Source: Fusobacterium varium (lineage in GTDB: Bacteria; Fusobacteriota; Fusobacteriia; Fusobacteriales; Fusobacteriaceae). From it: 64,000 nucleotides of DNA. The stretch is from assembly GCA_021531615.1 (NCBI GenBank), contig JADYUE010000002.1:42388-106387 (forward strand), read 5' to 3'. Below, piece after piece: positions 54,496 through 63,961 of the stretch. Each line of letters starts with the position of its first letter. Position 1 is the stretch's first letter. The translations under genes and the position numbers were made by a program. The notes under the pieces were generated by a model, which saw only the letters and a list, made by a program, of their open reading frames with translations, was not told the DNA's origin and did not search any database.

Positions 54496-54524
54496 TTGGA
54501 ATTTACTGAAAGCTAGGGTATAAT
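54496..54524 (+). promoter_or_regulatory. Promoter of the short-chain dehydrogenase gene
   Basis: TTGGAA (54496-54501) and TATAAT (54519-54524) are spaced by 17 bp. Confidence 0.65.
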
Positions 54525-54553
54525 TAAATATATAGATGAAAGGAAAGGATAAT

Positions 54554-55324
54554 ATGAATGTTTTAATAACAGGGGCAACAGGTGGGATAGGACAAGCACT
54601 AATTGAGGTGTTTTATAAGAATAGTTGGAATATATTAGCTGTTGGACGGAATAAAAAAATATTAGAAGAGTTAAAGTTAAAATATGGAGATAAAATAGAA
54701 ATATATAGTAGAGATATTGGCAAGGAAAAGGAGATAATAGAATTTTTAGAGGAGATTAGGGGTAGAGAGATAGATTTATTAATCAATGGAGCAGGTATAG
54801 GAGAGATAGGAGAGTTTGAAAATATATCGCTGATTGAGGAGCAAAGAATGATAGATATCAATATTCAAGCTCTTTTGATACTAACTAAATATTTTTATAA
54901 GAAGATGCTAGAGAGAAAAGAGGGAGGAATAATCAATATCTCATCTACGGCAGGGTTTCAAGTTGGAGGACCTTTAATGTGTGGTTATTATGCAACTAAA
55001 GCCTATGTAAATAGCTTGACTTTTGGTTTGATAGAGGAGAGTAAAGGGAAAAATATAAAGATAATGTTACTATGCCCTGGACCAACAGCAACTAATTTTA
55101 AGGGAATGAAAAGTGAGATAGAGGGAGCAAAAAAATTCTATATAACTACTCCAGAAGAGGTAGCCAATCAGTGTTACAGAGATTATATTTCAGGAAAAAA
55201 ACTTTCAATTCCTGGGAGAGTAAATAGGATTTTATACTATCTAAATAAGTTTATTCCTTGGAAAATACAATTAAAAAATATAGAAAAGATTCAAAGGAAA
55301 AAACAGATAGAAACTTTGAATTAG
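54554..55324 (+). CDS. Short-chain dehydrogenase/reductase
   Basis: This classical SDR has the cofactor loop TGATGGIGQAL near the N-terminus, NGAGIGEIGEF, an active-site serine in NISSTAGFQ and YYATKAYV with the Tyr-x3-Lys pair. An Arg in VGRNKK suggests NADPH use. The substrate is unknown; relatives act on lipids and 3-ketoacyl or sulfonate compounds. The ATG at 54554 is preferred over 54536 because GGAAAGGA lies just upstream of it. It is followed by the lipoprotein gene 9 bases later. Confidence 0.85.
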   Translation: MNVLITGATGGIGQALIEVFYKNSWNILAVGRNKKILEELKLKYGDKIEIYSRDIGKEKEIIEFLEEIRGREIDLLINGAGIGEIGEFENISLIEEQRMIDINIQALLILTKYFYKKMLERKEGGIINISSTAGFQVGGPLMCGYYATKAYVNSLTFGLIEESKGKNIKIMLLCPGPTATNFKGMKSEIEGAKKFYITTPEEVANQCYRDYISGKKLSIPGRVNRILYYLNKFIPWKIQLKNIEKIQRKKQIETLN

Positions 55325-55333
55325 GGAGGAAAT

Positions 55334-56503
55334 ATGAAGAGAAAAATAGTTTTTCTTTTAAGTTTAATATTAATTTTTAGCAGTTGTACATATTTTCAAG
55401 TGAGAGATGCTTATAAAACTGCTGAAAAGGGAGATTATACAAAATCTTTATACAGTTTGTTAGAAATATTGAAAAATGATCCCAATGATAGAAGAACACT
55501 AGATGCCTTTGAATTGATCTATCCAGAAGGGGAGAGAAAATATTATAATAATATAGAGATGACAAAGGATAGAGATATTGAAGGGTATACTAAAGCACTT
55601 TTAAATCTTTTAAGAGTACAGGAAACATATTATGCTTTACCAGAGGCTAGTAAAAATCAGATAGCTATAATAAAGCCACCTTTTGAAGAACAAACTTCAA
55701 TAAAGAGAGAAACGTCAGATAGTTTCTATAAGATTGGAAATAGTTTTCTAGCTACTAACTATGAAGATAAACTTAGAAAATTTGGATTTTATAGTGAGGC
55801 TAAAAAATATAATATAGATAATCGAAGAGATATTTTAAATAAGTACAATGAAAGTAGAAAAAATGCTGAGGGAAGATTTAATTTAGAGATTTCTAGAAGT
55901 AGAGTTAACGATCAGTTTTTTAGTAGATTTAGAACTGTTGTTCAAAATGATATTAAATCTTATCCATTGTTTTCTGTAAATAGAGAGAAGGCAAATCTTG
56001 ATTTGAAAATAGATTTAGAAAATTTCAGATATATTCCACCTACTGTTCAAATGTTTAGTGGAATAGATAGCTATTTTGAAACTAGAACAAGAACTGTTAT
56101 AAAAAGAGTTGTAGTTGAAGAGATAGTTAATGGACAGGTTGTAGAGAAGGTAAAGTATGTTCCTGTTGAAGAAGAATATGAAGTAGAGATTTTTTATAGA
56201 TATGAGAGATATGTTAAAACAACTGTTGCTGAGTATGGTTTATCATATATTTTAAGTGAGAGAAAGGGAAATAGAGAGATAGCAAGTGATAGTAAAACAA
56301 TTAGATATGTTGATGAAGTAGCTTGGACAAGATATTACCCTTTGAGAATTTTACCAAGAGATATGTATAGATTTCCTGTAAGTGAACCTGAGAGATTTGT
56401 AATGGGAAAAAATGAGATGATAAATAAAGTTTTAGATATTGGGACTTCAGAAATAAATAGTGAATTAGAAAGATTAGATTCAAATAGAATAATTGGTTGG
56501 TAA
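55334..56503 (+). CDS. Lipoprotein with N-terminal TPR-like region
   Basis: The lipobox FSSC (Cys18) marks a lipoprotein. Residues about 20-75 read like a TPR pair (AYKTAEKGDYTKSLYSLLEILKNDPNDRRTLDAF). The remaining 300 residues are mixed alpha/beta with charged repeats such as KRVVVEEIVNGQVVEKVKYVPVEEEYEVEI (about 256-285). No enzyme motif is recognised. GGAGG precedes the ATG. It may form an operon with the SDR gene. The intergenic repeat begins 11 bases after its stop. Confidence 0.75.
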   Translation: MKRKIVFLLSLILIFSSCTYFQVRDAYKTAEKGDYTKSLYSLLEILKNDPNDRRTLDAFELIYPEGERKYYNNIEMTKDRDIEGYTKALLNLLRVQETYYALPEASKNQIAIIKPPFEEQTSIKRETSDSFYKIGNSFLATNYEDKLRKFGFYSEAKKYNIDNRRDILNKYNESRKNAEGRFNLEISRSRVNDQFFSRFRTVVQNDIKSYPLFSVNREKANLDLKIDLENFRYIPPTVQMFSGIDSYFETRTRTVIKRVVVEEIVNGQVVEKVKYVPVEEEYEVEIFYRYERYVKTTVAEYGLSYILSERKGNREIASDSKTIRYVDEVAWTRYYPLRILPRDMYRFPVSEPERFVMGKNEMINKVLDIGTSEINSELERLDSNRIIGW

Positions 56504-56513
56504 GATATTAAAC

Positions 56514-56898
56514 TATAATTTCCAAAAGTAGAGGAGTGCAAACGACTACTACTTTTGAGACGCAGAAACAAAGTTTCTGTGATCCTTAAAGCTATATTAA
56601 CAAAACTTATATTACCCCTAACATCAAGTTGACGTAATTTGGAAGTGAATATTAGAATCCCTCAGCGAAATGCAGTTAAGAAAATGCAACGTGTTTGAGC
56701 GAGCTTGCGAGTGAGTTTTGCATTTTCAACGGAATGAGCCATAGGGATTCTTTATTCACTGACATGGAGACAACTTGATGTTAAAAAAGAAATATAGATA
56801 ACTAAAATTGACTATTAATCGCTAAATATAAAGGTACTTTGTCAAAACCTAGCGATGTGCTAGATAACTGAGCTTAGTTAGATATATTGTAGTTTTAA
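56514..56898 (+). repeat. Dispersed intergenic repeat, copy B (complete)
   Basis: This is the most complete copy. The 5' module (56514-56588) has AAAAGTAG/CTACTTTT and CAGAAAC/GTTTCTG hairpins and is nearly identical to copy C. The middle module (56619-56783, 165 bp) has the same perfect 13-bp terminal inverted repeats as copy A and a long internal hairpin. The 3' module (about 56790-56898) contains ATTAATCGCTAAAT, TACTTTGTCAAAA and GCTAGATAACTGAGC. No coding capacity. It fills the gap between the lipoprotein and fumarase genes. Confidence 0.85.
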
Positions 56899-57015
56899 TA
56901 ATTAAAGTTAGAGAAAAACTGTACAATTATATTTATACAATATATTTATTATTAATAAAATAAATGTAAAACTGACTAAACATTTTAAATTTCTATTAGT
57001 AAAACTATTCAATAA

Positions 57016-57044
57016 TTGTATGAAATGTGGTATTATCTTATTAT
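57016..57044 (+). promoter_or_regulatory. Promoter of the fumarase operon
   Basis: TTGTAT (57016-57021) and TATTAT (57039-57044) are spaced by 17 bp, 50 bp before the ATG. Confidence 0.6.
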
Positions 57045-57094
57045 AGAAATACAAATTTGTACCTTTTAAAATACTAAAGGAAGGGTGATATATA

Positions 57095-57937
57095 ATGAAA
57101 GAATTAGATTTACAAAGAGTAACTGATGAAGTAGAAAGAATGTGTATCGAAGGAAACTACTTTATTGGAAAAGAAGTTTTAGACAAAATTAAAGAAGCTT
57201 ATGCTAAAGAAGAATCAGAAGTAGGAAAAAATATTTTAGGACAAATCATTGAAAATGATGAGATTGCTGCTAATGAACAAGTTCCTATGTGTCAAGATAC
57301 AGGAATAGTAGTAGTATTCTTAGAAGTTGGAACAGAAGTAAGAATACCTGGAGATATATATGCTGCTATTAATGAAGGAGTAAGAAGAGGATATGAAAAA
57401 GGATATTTAAGAAAATCAGTAGTTAAAGATCCTTTAGATAGAGTAAATACTAAAGACAATACTCCAGCAGTTATTCATACTACATTAGTTCCAGGTTCAG
57501 ATAAAGTAAAAATCGTTGTAGCTCCAAAAGGTGGAGGTTCTGAAAACATGAGTGCTTTAAGAATGTTAAAACCATCTGACGGAATCGACGGAATCAAAAA
57601 ATTAGTAGTAGAAACTATTAAAAATGCAGGTGGAAACCCTTGCCCACCAATTATAGTAGGAGTAGGAATCGGAGGAAACTTTGAAAAATCTGCAATTCTA
57701 GCTAAAAAAGCTGTACTTAGAGATATCAACGACAAGAGCAGCAGCCCTATCAATGCAAAATTAGAAGAAGAATTACTAGAACTTATCAATAAAACAGGAG
57801 TAGGACCTTTAGGACTTGGAGGAAGAACTACAGCTTTAGCAGTTAAAGTTGAAACTTATCCATGCCACATAGCAGCTCTACCTGTTGCTATTAATATTAA
57901 CTGCCATGCAGCTAGACATAAAGAAGTAGAACTATAA
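57095..57937 (+). CDS. Class I fumarate hydratase (or tartrate dehydratase), alpha subunit
   Basis: This is the catalytic [4Fe-4S] subunit of an oxygen-sensitive hydro-lyase that interconverts fumarate and malate. Iron-sulfur cysteines fit the family: Cys in VPMCQDTG (about residue 64), in GGNPCPP (about 184) and near the C-terminus (NINCHAARH). At 280 aa it is the typical split alpha subunit. In fusobacteria this enzyme would feed fumarate/malate fermentation. The beta subunit follows 49 bases downstream. L-tartrate dehydratase is the alternative and cannot be excluded. Confidence 0.93.
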   Translation: MKELDLQRVTDEVERMCIEGNYFIGKEVLDKIKEAYAKEESEVGKNILGQIIENDEIAANEQVPMCQDTGIVVVFLEVGTEVRIPGDIYAAINEGVRRGYEKGYLRKSVVKDPLDRVNTKDNTPAVIHTTLVPGSDKVKIVVAPKGGGSENMSALRMLKPSDGIDGIKKLVVETIKNAGGNPCPPIIVGVGIGGNFEKSAILAKKAVLRDINDKSSSPINAKLEEELLELINKTGVGPLGLGGRTTALAVKVETYPCHIAALPVAININCHAARHKEVEL

Positions 57938-57986
57938 TTTGAGGATATTAAAGGTTATTGAAAATAAGTTTTAGGAGGGAATATAA

Positions 57987-58544
57987 ATGGAATATCATAT
58001 CACTACACCATTAAAAGAAGAAGATATAGCTAAATTAAAAGCTGGAGATACAGTAAAAATCACTGGAGTTATCTATACTGCTAGAGATGCTGCACATGCT
58101 AGATTAGTAAAATTACTAGATGAAGGAAAAGAACTTCCAATAGATGTAAAAGGACAAGTTATCTACTATGTAGGACCAACACCTGCTAAACCTGGAAGAC
58201 CTATCGGAAGTGCAGGACCTACTACAAGTTACAGAATGGATGCTTATGCACCTAGACTTATCAAAGAGGGACTAAAAGGAATGATAGGTAAAGGAGCTAG
58301 ATCTAAAGAGGTTAAAGATGCTATAAAATCTGAAAAAGCTGTATACTTTGCAGCAGTTGGAGGGGCAGCAGCTCTTATAGCTAAATCTATTAAAAAAGCT
58401 GAAATCATAACTTATGAAGATTTAGGAGCAGAGGCATTAAGAAGAATGGAAGTTGTAGACTTCCCTGCAATAGTTATCAATGATATCTATGGTGGAGATC
58501 TTTATCAAGAAGGTCAAGCTAAATGGAATGAACTAGATAAATAG
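57987..58544 (+). CDS. Class I fumarate hydratase (or tartrate dehydratase), beta subunit
   Basis: This 185-aa subunit completes the active site of the two-subunit class I hydro-lyase. YYVGPTPAKPGRPIGSAGPTTSYRMDAYAP (about 51-80) holds the substrate-binding Arg/Thr residues, and GKGARSKEVKDAI (about 97-109) is also conserved. GGAGGG precedes the ATG. It ends 28 bases before a strong terminator. Confidence 0.93.
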   Translation: MEYHITTPLKEEDIAKLKAGDTVKITGVIYTARDAAHARLVKLLDEGKELPIDVKGQVIYYVGPTPAKPGRPIGSAGPTTSYRMDAYAPRLIKEGLKGMIGKGARSKEVKDAIKSEKAVYFAAVGGAAALIAKSIKKAEIITYEDLGAEALRRMEVVDFPAIVINDIYGGDLYQEGQAKWNELDK

Positions 58545-58571
58545 TTTGATTTTTTAGGAATTAGAGTATTC

Positions 58572-58620
58572 AAAACGAACCTTTATGTTAAAATAACACT
58601 TTAGGTTCGTTTTTTTTTGT
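58572..58620 (+). terminator. Terminator of the fumarase operon
   Basis: A long stem, AAAACGAACCTTTATGTTA with TAACACTTTAGGTTCGTTTT, has an internal bulge and is followed by a run of T. Confidence 0.9.
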
Positions 58621-58695
58621 TTTACTACCTCTTTTTTTTTCCTTCAATTCAAGGTATAATATTAGTAACAATACATACTAATGGGAGGGGTTAAA

Positions 58696-59472
58696 ATGCT
58701 AAGATTATTTATTATTATGTTACTAACAACTGTCACAGCTTTAGGGGGCGAACTTATCAAGATAGATAATCTTATATTTGAAGAAGTCCCAATAAAAAGA
58801 GAGTTTAAAGATTACAAGGTAGGAAGGGTATTAGATGGAGATAAACGATATATAGGGTTATATGGTATTATTGATAAAGATAACCAGTTAATAACTAAAC
58901 CAAATAATATGCTAGTTTCTATTCAAAAAGATTATGTATATTTAGTCGATATAAATTATAGAGAGGGAATTTTATCAAAAGAGGGAAAATGGATTGGTAA
59001 AATGGGAGAATTTAAATATAAAAATAAAGAATCTCAAATGTATAGTGAACTTAATGATAAAAAAACAAATAAATATTTTATAATCTATAAAGTTGAAAAT
59101 AGAAAATATAAATATGGATATCTTAACTTTAATGGTAGTGTTCAAGTGCCAATGATATATGAGGATGCTAGAAATTTTTCAGAAGGGTTTGCATTAGTTA
59201 AGAAAGATGGAAGATGGGGCTATATAAATGAGGATGGAAAGGCAATAACAGAGTTTAAATTTTTAGATGGTAGACCTTTTAAAAATGGTGAAGCTTATGT
59301 AAGAGAGAATTCTGAAAGATATTACATAGACACAAATGGAGAAAAAAAGGTTTTTAAGAGTTTTTGTGGTAATATTAAAGATGTAGTTGTAAATTTCTTA
59401 TATGATACAAAGGGAAAAGTAGGAACAATTTGGAGTGATAATATTAAGGAAAAGAAAAAAATAGATCTATAA
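58696..59472 (+). CDS. Exported WG-repeat protein
   Basis: A signal peptide (about 1-18) precedes a beta-rich protein with WG repeats: KYGYLNFNGSVQVPMIYEDARNFSEGFALV and RWGYINEDGKAITEFKFLDGRPF are two clear units. WG-repeat proteins are surface or periplasmic modules of mostly unknown function. The ATG at 58696 is chosen because GGGAGGGG lies just upstream; an ATG at 58681 overlaps that RBS. At 258 aa it contains few additional motifs. Confidence 0.8.
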   Translation: MLRLFIIMLLTTVTALGGELIKIDNLIFEEVPIKREFKDYKVGRVLDGDKRYIGLYGIIDKDNQLITKPNNMLVSIQKDYVYLVDINYREGILSKEGKWIGKMGEFKYKNKESQMYSELNDKKTNKYFIIYKVENRKYKYGYLNFNGSVQVPMIYEDARNFSEGFALVKKDGRWGYINEDGKAITEFKFLDGRPFKNGEAYVRENSERYYIDTNGEKKVFKSFCGNIKDVVVNFLYDTKGKVGTIWSDNIKEKKKIDL

Positions 59473-59507
59473 ACATCTTGGGGGCAGTATAAAAAGGAGA
59501 TGACGAA

Positions 59508-60362
59508 ATGGATTTTTTAGCAACAATTACTGCACTAGAAAATGAGGATGGAAAAAAAATATTTGAGGTAATGGTGAATGACACAATCTCTCTTTGTGTT
59601 AGAGTTTTAGTTTTTGTTTTAATATTTTATATGGGAAAAAAACTGATCAATGTTATTTTAACCTATGTAGATATGATGTCTAAAGACAGATTTGATGTAG
59701 GAGCAAGGCAATTTAGCAAATCTTTTATAAAATTAGGAATGTATATAATTTTATTCTTAGTTGGATTGCTTGTTTTTGGATTTAAAGAACAATCTATCAT
59801 AACTATGATAAGTGCTGTGGGACTAGGTATAGGAATATCTTTAAAGGGATTTCTTTCAAACATTGCAGGAGGAGTAGTTATTCTATTTACTAAACCATTT
59901 ACTGTTGGAGAGTATATAGAGGTAAATGGAGCTTTTGGTGAGGTTTACAAAATTGATGTATTCTCTACTCATATTAATACCCTAGATAGTAAAAGGGTAA
60001 TTATTCCAAATAATGTTATGTTGAGTAGTAATGTTATCAACCACGATGCTAATGAGTATCGTAGAATAAAGCTTGAAATTCCTGTTTCATATGAGTGTGA
60101 TCAAAAGAGAGCCGTTGAAGTTCTTGAAAATATCAGTAAAACATATGATGGATTAGAACATGATAGAAAACCATTTATAAATATAATGGCTTATGGAGAT
60201 TCTTCAGTAAATATCTACTTTATAGTTTGGACAAAGAGAGAGGGATATTATAGAACTAGAGGAAATTTAATAGCACATATTATAGAGGTATTTAATAAGG
60301 AAAATATTGAGATTCCATATAATAAATTGGATGTTAATATAAAAAATTGTAGAGGTGATTAA
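59508..60362 (+). CDS. MscS-family mechanosensitive channel
   Basis: This inner-membrane channel opens on osmotic downshock. Three hydrophobic segments (about 25-45, 68-90, 96-125) are followed by the MscS beta-domain. The pore-lining third helix has the Gly/Ala-rich AVGLGIGISLKGFLSNIAGGVVILFTKPFTVGEYIEVNG pattern. The C-terminal alpha/beta domain ends at residue 284. AAGGAG precedes the ATG. Its last codons overlap the start region of the next gene. Confidence 0.92.
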   Translation: MDFLATITALENEDGKKIFEVMVNDTISLCVRVLVFVLIFYMGKKLINVILTYVDMMSKDRFDVGARQFSKSFIKLGMYIILFLVGLLVFGFKEQSIITMISAVGLGIGISLKGFLSNIAGGVVILFTKPFTVGEYIEVNGAFGEVYKIDVFSTHINTLDSKRVIIPNNVMLSSNVINHDANEYRRIKLEIPVSYECDQKRAVEVLENISKTYDGLEHDRKPFINIMAYGDSSVNIYFIVWTKREGYYRTRGNLIAHIIEVFNKENIEIPYNKLDVNIKNCRGD

Positions 60363-61215
60363 AATTTCAAATAAATTTATAAAATTAGGAAAAGACTATT
60401 TTTTTATGACACTAGGGTGTTTTATCTATGCTTTTGCAGTAAATTACTTTTATGTAAGTAATCATTTAGCAGAGGGAGGAGTTACAGGGATAGCTCTTAT
60501 TATATATTATCTTTTTAAAACTCCAGTGGGAATAACTTATTTTGTTGTAAATATTCCACTTTTAATATTGGGATGGAAGATGTTAGGAAAAGATTTTATT
60601 ATAAAAACTTTATATGGAACTATTATGATGTCAGTTGCTTTAGGACTTACTGAGGGAATGAATGGAGCTACTTCAGATACAATTTTAGCATCTCTTTATG
60701 GAGGATTTATAGGAGGTATAGGTCTAGGACTTATATTTTTATGTGGAGGTTCTACAGGGGGAACTGATATAGTAGCTAGAATTATGTCAAAATATAGAGG
60801 TATTCCTGTGGGAAAAGCTATGTTAATACTAGATGTAATTGTACTTTCAGTAGTAGCTTTTCTATTTGGAAAAGAAGTATTTATGTATACTCTTATAGCA
60901 GCAGTAGTTTTAACTAAAACTATTGATTTTGTTCAAGAGGGTATGGATAAGGCAAAAGCTGTTACAATAATCTCTAAGAAATCAGATCTTTTAAAAGAGG
61001 AGTTAATGAAGGAGACAGAGAGAGGAGTAACTATTTTAAATGGAATGGGAGCTTATACAGATAACAATTTAGATATTATCTATTGTGTTGTAAGTAAATA
61101 TCAAATAATAAAGGTAAAAAGAATAGTAAAAGAGATAGATCCACATGCTTTTTTAACGATAACAGATGTTTCTGAGGTTTTAGGAGAAGGGTTTAAAAAT
61201 ATAAAAGATGAGTAA
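60355..61215 (+). CDS. YitT-family membrane protein (DUF2179), start uncertain
   Basis: This 286-aa protein has five or six membrane segments followed by a C-terminal cytoplasmic DUF2179 domain (about 205-283). The LAEGGVTGIALIIYYLFKTPVGITYFVVNIPLLILGWKMLG block (about 37-77) is diagnostic. The role is unknown. No in-frame ATG lies near the N-terminus. A GTG at 60355 is assigned, but it overlaps AGAGGTGAT (60351-60359), an excellent Shine-Dalgarno. That site would place the start at the ATT codon at 60364, so initiation at ATT is possible. The gene overlaps mscS by 8 bases. Confidence 0.85.
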   Translation: MIKISNKFIKLGKDYFFMTLGCFIYAFAVNYFYVSNHLAEGGVTGIALIIYYLFKTPVGITYFVVNIPLLILGWKMLGKDFIIKTLYGTIMMSVALGLTEGMNGATSDTILASLYGGFIGGIGLGLIFLCGGSTGGTDIVARIMSKYRGIPVGKAMLILDVIVLSVVAFLFGKEVFMYTLIAAVVLTKTIDFVQEGMDKAKAVTIISKKSDLLKEELMKETERGVTILNGMGAYTDNNLDIIYCVVSKYQIIKVKRIVKEIDPHAFLTITDVSEVLGEGFKNIKDE

Positions 61216-61263
61216 TTTAGTTAAAAAATGGAGTTAAACTTCTTTAAAAAGGAGGAAATATTT

Positions 61264-63477
61264 ATGTTAAAAGAATTAAAAGAGAAGATAAAAGATTTGG
61301 CTGATAAAGATCCTAGTGGAGCAATAGAGGAAATTTTAAAAATAGATGAAAAAGAGAGAGATTATGAGATAATTTCAGAATGGGGAAGAGCTGAGAATAA
61401 TATTGGAAATTATAGTAAAGCTTTAGAACTATTTATGTCTATTAAAGAAGAGGGAGAAAAGGATAAAAAGTGGAATTATAGAGTTGGTTATGCTTATAGT
61501 GGACTAGAAAATTATGAGGAAGCAAATAAGTTTTTAATGAAAGCTTTAGAGATAGATCCCAACTATCCTTGGCCATATTTTGAATTAGGTTGGAATTTGA
61601 AAAAACTAGGTAAAGAAGATGAAGCGTTAAGCTATTTAGAAAAGATGCTAGAGTTTGAGCCTAATGATGTAAATACCCTTTTAACAGTAGGAGATATCTA
61701 TTTTGAAAGATCGCAGTTTGATAAAAGTTTGGAATATTATTTAAAAGTTGAAGAGCTAGGAGAAAAGGACTTTGTATTAAATTTAAATATTGGTTTCTGT
61801 ATGAATGAAGTTGGAAGAAGTGAAGAGGCTTTGAAATATTATCTAAAAGCATTGGAAGAGGCATCTGATAATTCGCTTCTTATTTCACAAATAGGTGTAA
61901 CATATGGAGTACTTGGAAATTTAGAAGAGGGGATAAAGTTTTTAAAAAGAGCTCATGAAATGGGAAGAGATGATATTTGGTTAAATTCTGAACTAGCTTG
62001 GCAACTTTCAAAAAGTGGAAATTATGAGGAAGCTATTGAGCATTTGAAAAAAGCTGAAGAACTAGGAAGAAAAGACTCATGGCTTTACAATCAAATAGCT
62101 TGGAATCTTGGAGTTTTGAATAGATATGATGAAGAGTTAGAGTATCTTGAAAAATCAAAAGAGGTTGAGAATAACGATAATATTTGGCTTGAATCTGAAT
62201 TTGGTTGGACTTTAAGAAATAAAGGAGATGCTAAAGAGGCTATTGAACATCTTGAAAAAGCTATAAGGTTAGGAAGAGATGATGCTTGGTTACATATGGA
62301 GTTAGGACTTGCTTATGGAGATATTGATGAGCATGAAAAATCCATAGAAGAGTTGAGGAAAGCTGAAGAGAAAGGTGAAAAGAGTATAAGACTTTATTCA
62401 GGTATAGCTTGGAATTTAGGTCAACTTTCTAAACATGAAGAGGCTATTGAAATATTAAAAAAAGTAGAGGAAATGGGAAGAGAAGATATTTGGCTATGCT
62501 CTGAACTAGGTTGGAATCTTGATGCAGTTGGAAAAACAGAAGAGGGAGAAAAATATCTTCAAAAAGCTGTTGAATTAGGAAGAAAAGATGACTGGATATA
62601 TTCAGAAATTGGATATAGTAGATTGAGAAATAATAAGGCTGAAGAGGGAATTGAGTATTTTTTAAAAGCTAAAGAACTAGGAAGAGATGATGCTTGGTTA
62701 AACTCTGAATTAGCATGGGCTTATGATGAATTAGGAAATTATAAAGAGGGAATAAAATATCTTCAAAGAGCTGAAGAATTAGGCAGAGATGATACTTGGT
62801 TAAACTCTGAATACGGAATAGCCTTAGGAAGAACAGGAAAGAATGCACTAGCTTTAGAAAAACTTTTTAAAGCAGTTGAACAAGGAAGAAAGGATGATTG
62901 GATATATTCAGAAATAGCTTATAATTATGGTAGATTGAATATGCCAAAAGAAGCCTTAGAATATCTTGAAAAATCTGAAAAACTAGGCAGAGATGACATT
63001 TGGTTATATTCTGAAAAAGGTTGGAACTTAAATAGTTTAGGTGATTATAGAGAAGCTCTTCTATATTTTAAGAAAGTTATTGAGATGGGTAGAGAAGATG
63101 ACTGGATATATTCACAATATGCATGGACTTTAGAGAAGTTAAATAAAGATGAAGAGGCTATAGAAAATTATAAAAAAGCTTTAACTTATAATAAGTATGA
63201 TTCTTGGATACTTTATCATTTAGGAATATGTTTAAGAAAAACAGGAAGCTTTATTGAGGCTATTAAATATATGAAAAAAGCTGAAGAAAAAGGTGAACTA
63301 AATGGCTGGGTAGATTTAGAGTTAGCATGGAACTTTGCTGAAATTGGAGAAAAAGAAGCTGCTAGAACTTATTTGACAAATGTTGAAAAATATCTTGATA
63401 TTAATGATAAGGGAGTGAGCAGAGATTATAAAATAGTAAAAGCTCAAATAGATTCTCTTCCAACGTTGTTAGCTTAA
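61264..63477 (+). CDS. Large tetratricopeptide-repeat protein
   Basis: The 737-aa protein is almost entirely tandem TPR units of about 34-37 residues, some 19-20 in all. Many share the cassette GRDD-WLNSELAW or GRKDDWIYSEI at the unit junction. The high similarity between units suggests recent internal duplication. No signal peptide or membrane segment is seen, so it is probably a cytoplasmic scaffold for protein binding. The ATG at 61264 is preferred, with AAGGAGG 8 bases upstream; an ATG at 61228 lacks an RBS. Partners are unknown. A terminator follows. Confidence 0.85.
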   Translation: MLKELKEKIKDLADKDPSGAIEEILKIDEKERDYEIISEWGRAENNIGNYSKALELFMSIKEEGEKDKKWNYRVGYAYSGLENYEEANKFLMKALEIDPNYPWPYFELGWNLKKLGKEDEALSYLEKMLEFEPNDVNTLLTVGDIYFERSQFDKSLEYYLKVEELGEKDFVLNLNIGFCMNEVGRSEEALKYYLKALEEASDNSLLISQIGVTYGVLGNLEEGIKFLKRAHEMGRDDIWLNSELAWQLSKSGNYEEAIEHLKKAEELGRKDSWLYNQIAWNLGVLNRYDEELEYLEKSKEVENNDNIWLESEFGWTLRNKGDAKEAIEHLEKAIRLGRDDAWLHMELGLAYGDIDEHEKSIEELRKAEEKGEKSIRLYSGIAWNLGQLSKHEEAIEILKKVEEMGREDIWLCSELGWNLDAVGKTEEGEKYLQKAVELGRKDDWIYSEIGYSRLRNNKAEEGIEYFLKAKELGRDDAWLNSELAWAYDELGNYKEGIKYLQRAEELGRDDTWLNSEYGIALGRTGKNALALEKLFKAVEQGRKDDWIYSEIAYNYGRLNMPKEALEYLEKSEKLGRDDIWLYSEKGWNLNSLGDYREALLYFKKVIEMGREDDWIYSQYAWTLEKLNKDEEAIENYKKALTYNKYDSWILYHLGICLRKTGSFIEAIKYMKKAEEKGELNGWVDLELAWNFAEIGEKEAARTYLTNVEKYLDINDKGVSRDYKIVKAQIDSLPTLLA

Positions 63478-63481
63478 AATA

Positions 63482-63537
63482 GTAGAGTTGTTGTAAATCA
63501 ATAATTTTTATTTATTGATTTCTTCAACTCTTTTCTT
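63482..63537 (+). terminator. Terminator of the TPR gene
   Basis: GAGTTG...AAATCAATAA pairs with TTATTGATTT...CAACTC, and T-rich sequence follows. Confidence 0.8.
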
Positions 63538-63559
63538 TTTATATTTTGAAAAAATAAAT

Positions 63560-63771
63560 TATAATTTCCAAAAGTAGAGTAGTGTAAACAACTACTACTT
63601 TTGAGATACAGAAATAAAGTTTCTGTGATCCTAAATATTTATAAAGCTTGTATTTATTATTCTGATAACTTAACTTGATTAATAATCGCTAAATGCAGAG
63701 GTACTTTGTCAAAATCTAACAATACACAAGAAAAAATGAGTTTAGCTAGATATATTATAGTTTATATTCAA
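63560..63771 (+). repeat. Dispersed intergenic repeat, copy C (without TIR module)
   Basis: The 5' module (63560-63632) is nearly identical to 56514-56588, including both hairpins. The 3' module (about 63661-63771) matches copies A and B (TAATCGCTAAAT, GTACTTTGTCAAAA, TAGCTAGATATATT). The 160-165 bp TIR module between them is absent. The repeat lies immediately upstream of the rRNA promoter. Confidence 0.85.
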
Positions 63772-63797
63772 CATAAAAAATAAAATAAAAAAAGTTA

Positions 63798-63826
63798 TTG
63801 ACAGAAAATATTATTTGTGGTAATAT
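63798..63826 (+). promoter_or_regulatory. rRNA operon promoter
   Basis: A consensus TTGACA (63798-63803) and TAATAT (63821-63826) are spaced by exactly 17 bp, about 135 bp before the 16S start. The upstream AT-rich tract could act as an UP element. Confidence 0.8.
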
Positions 63827-63961
63827 AAATCTTGTCTGTGAGAGAAAAGGACAAAATAAAAAAAGAAAATAAGGACATTAGCAACAGAATAGAGAAAGAT
63901 GATAAAATCAACAAACAATAAATTGGTGTAAATATCAGTTATGCAACTGAGTAAAATAGAT

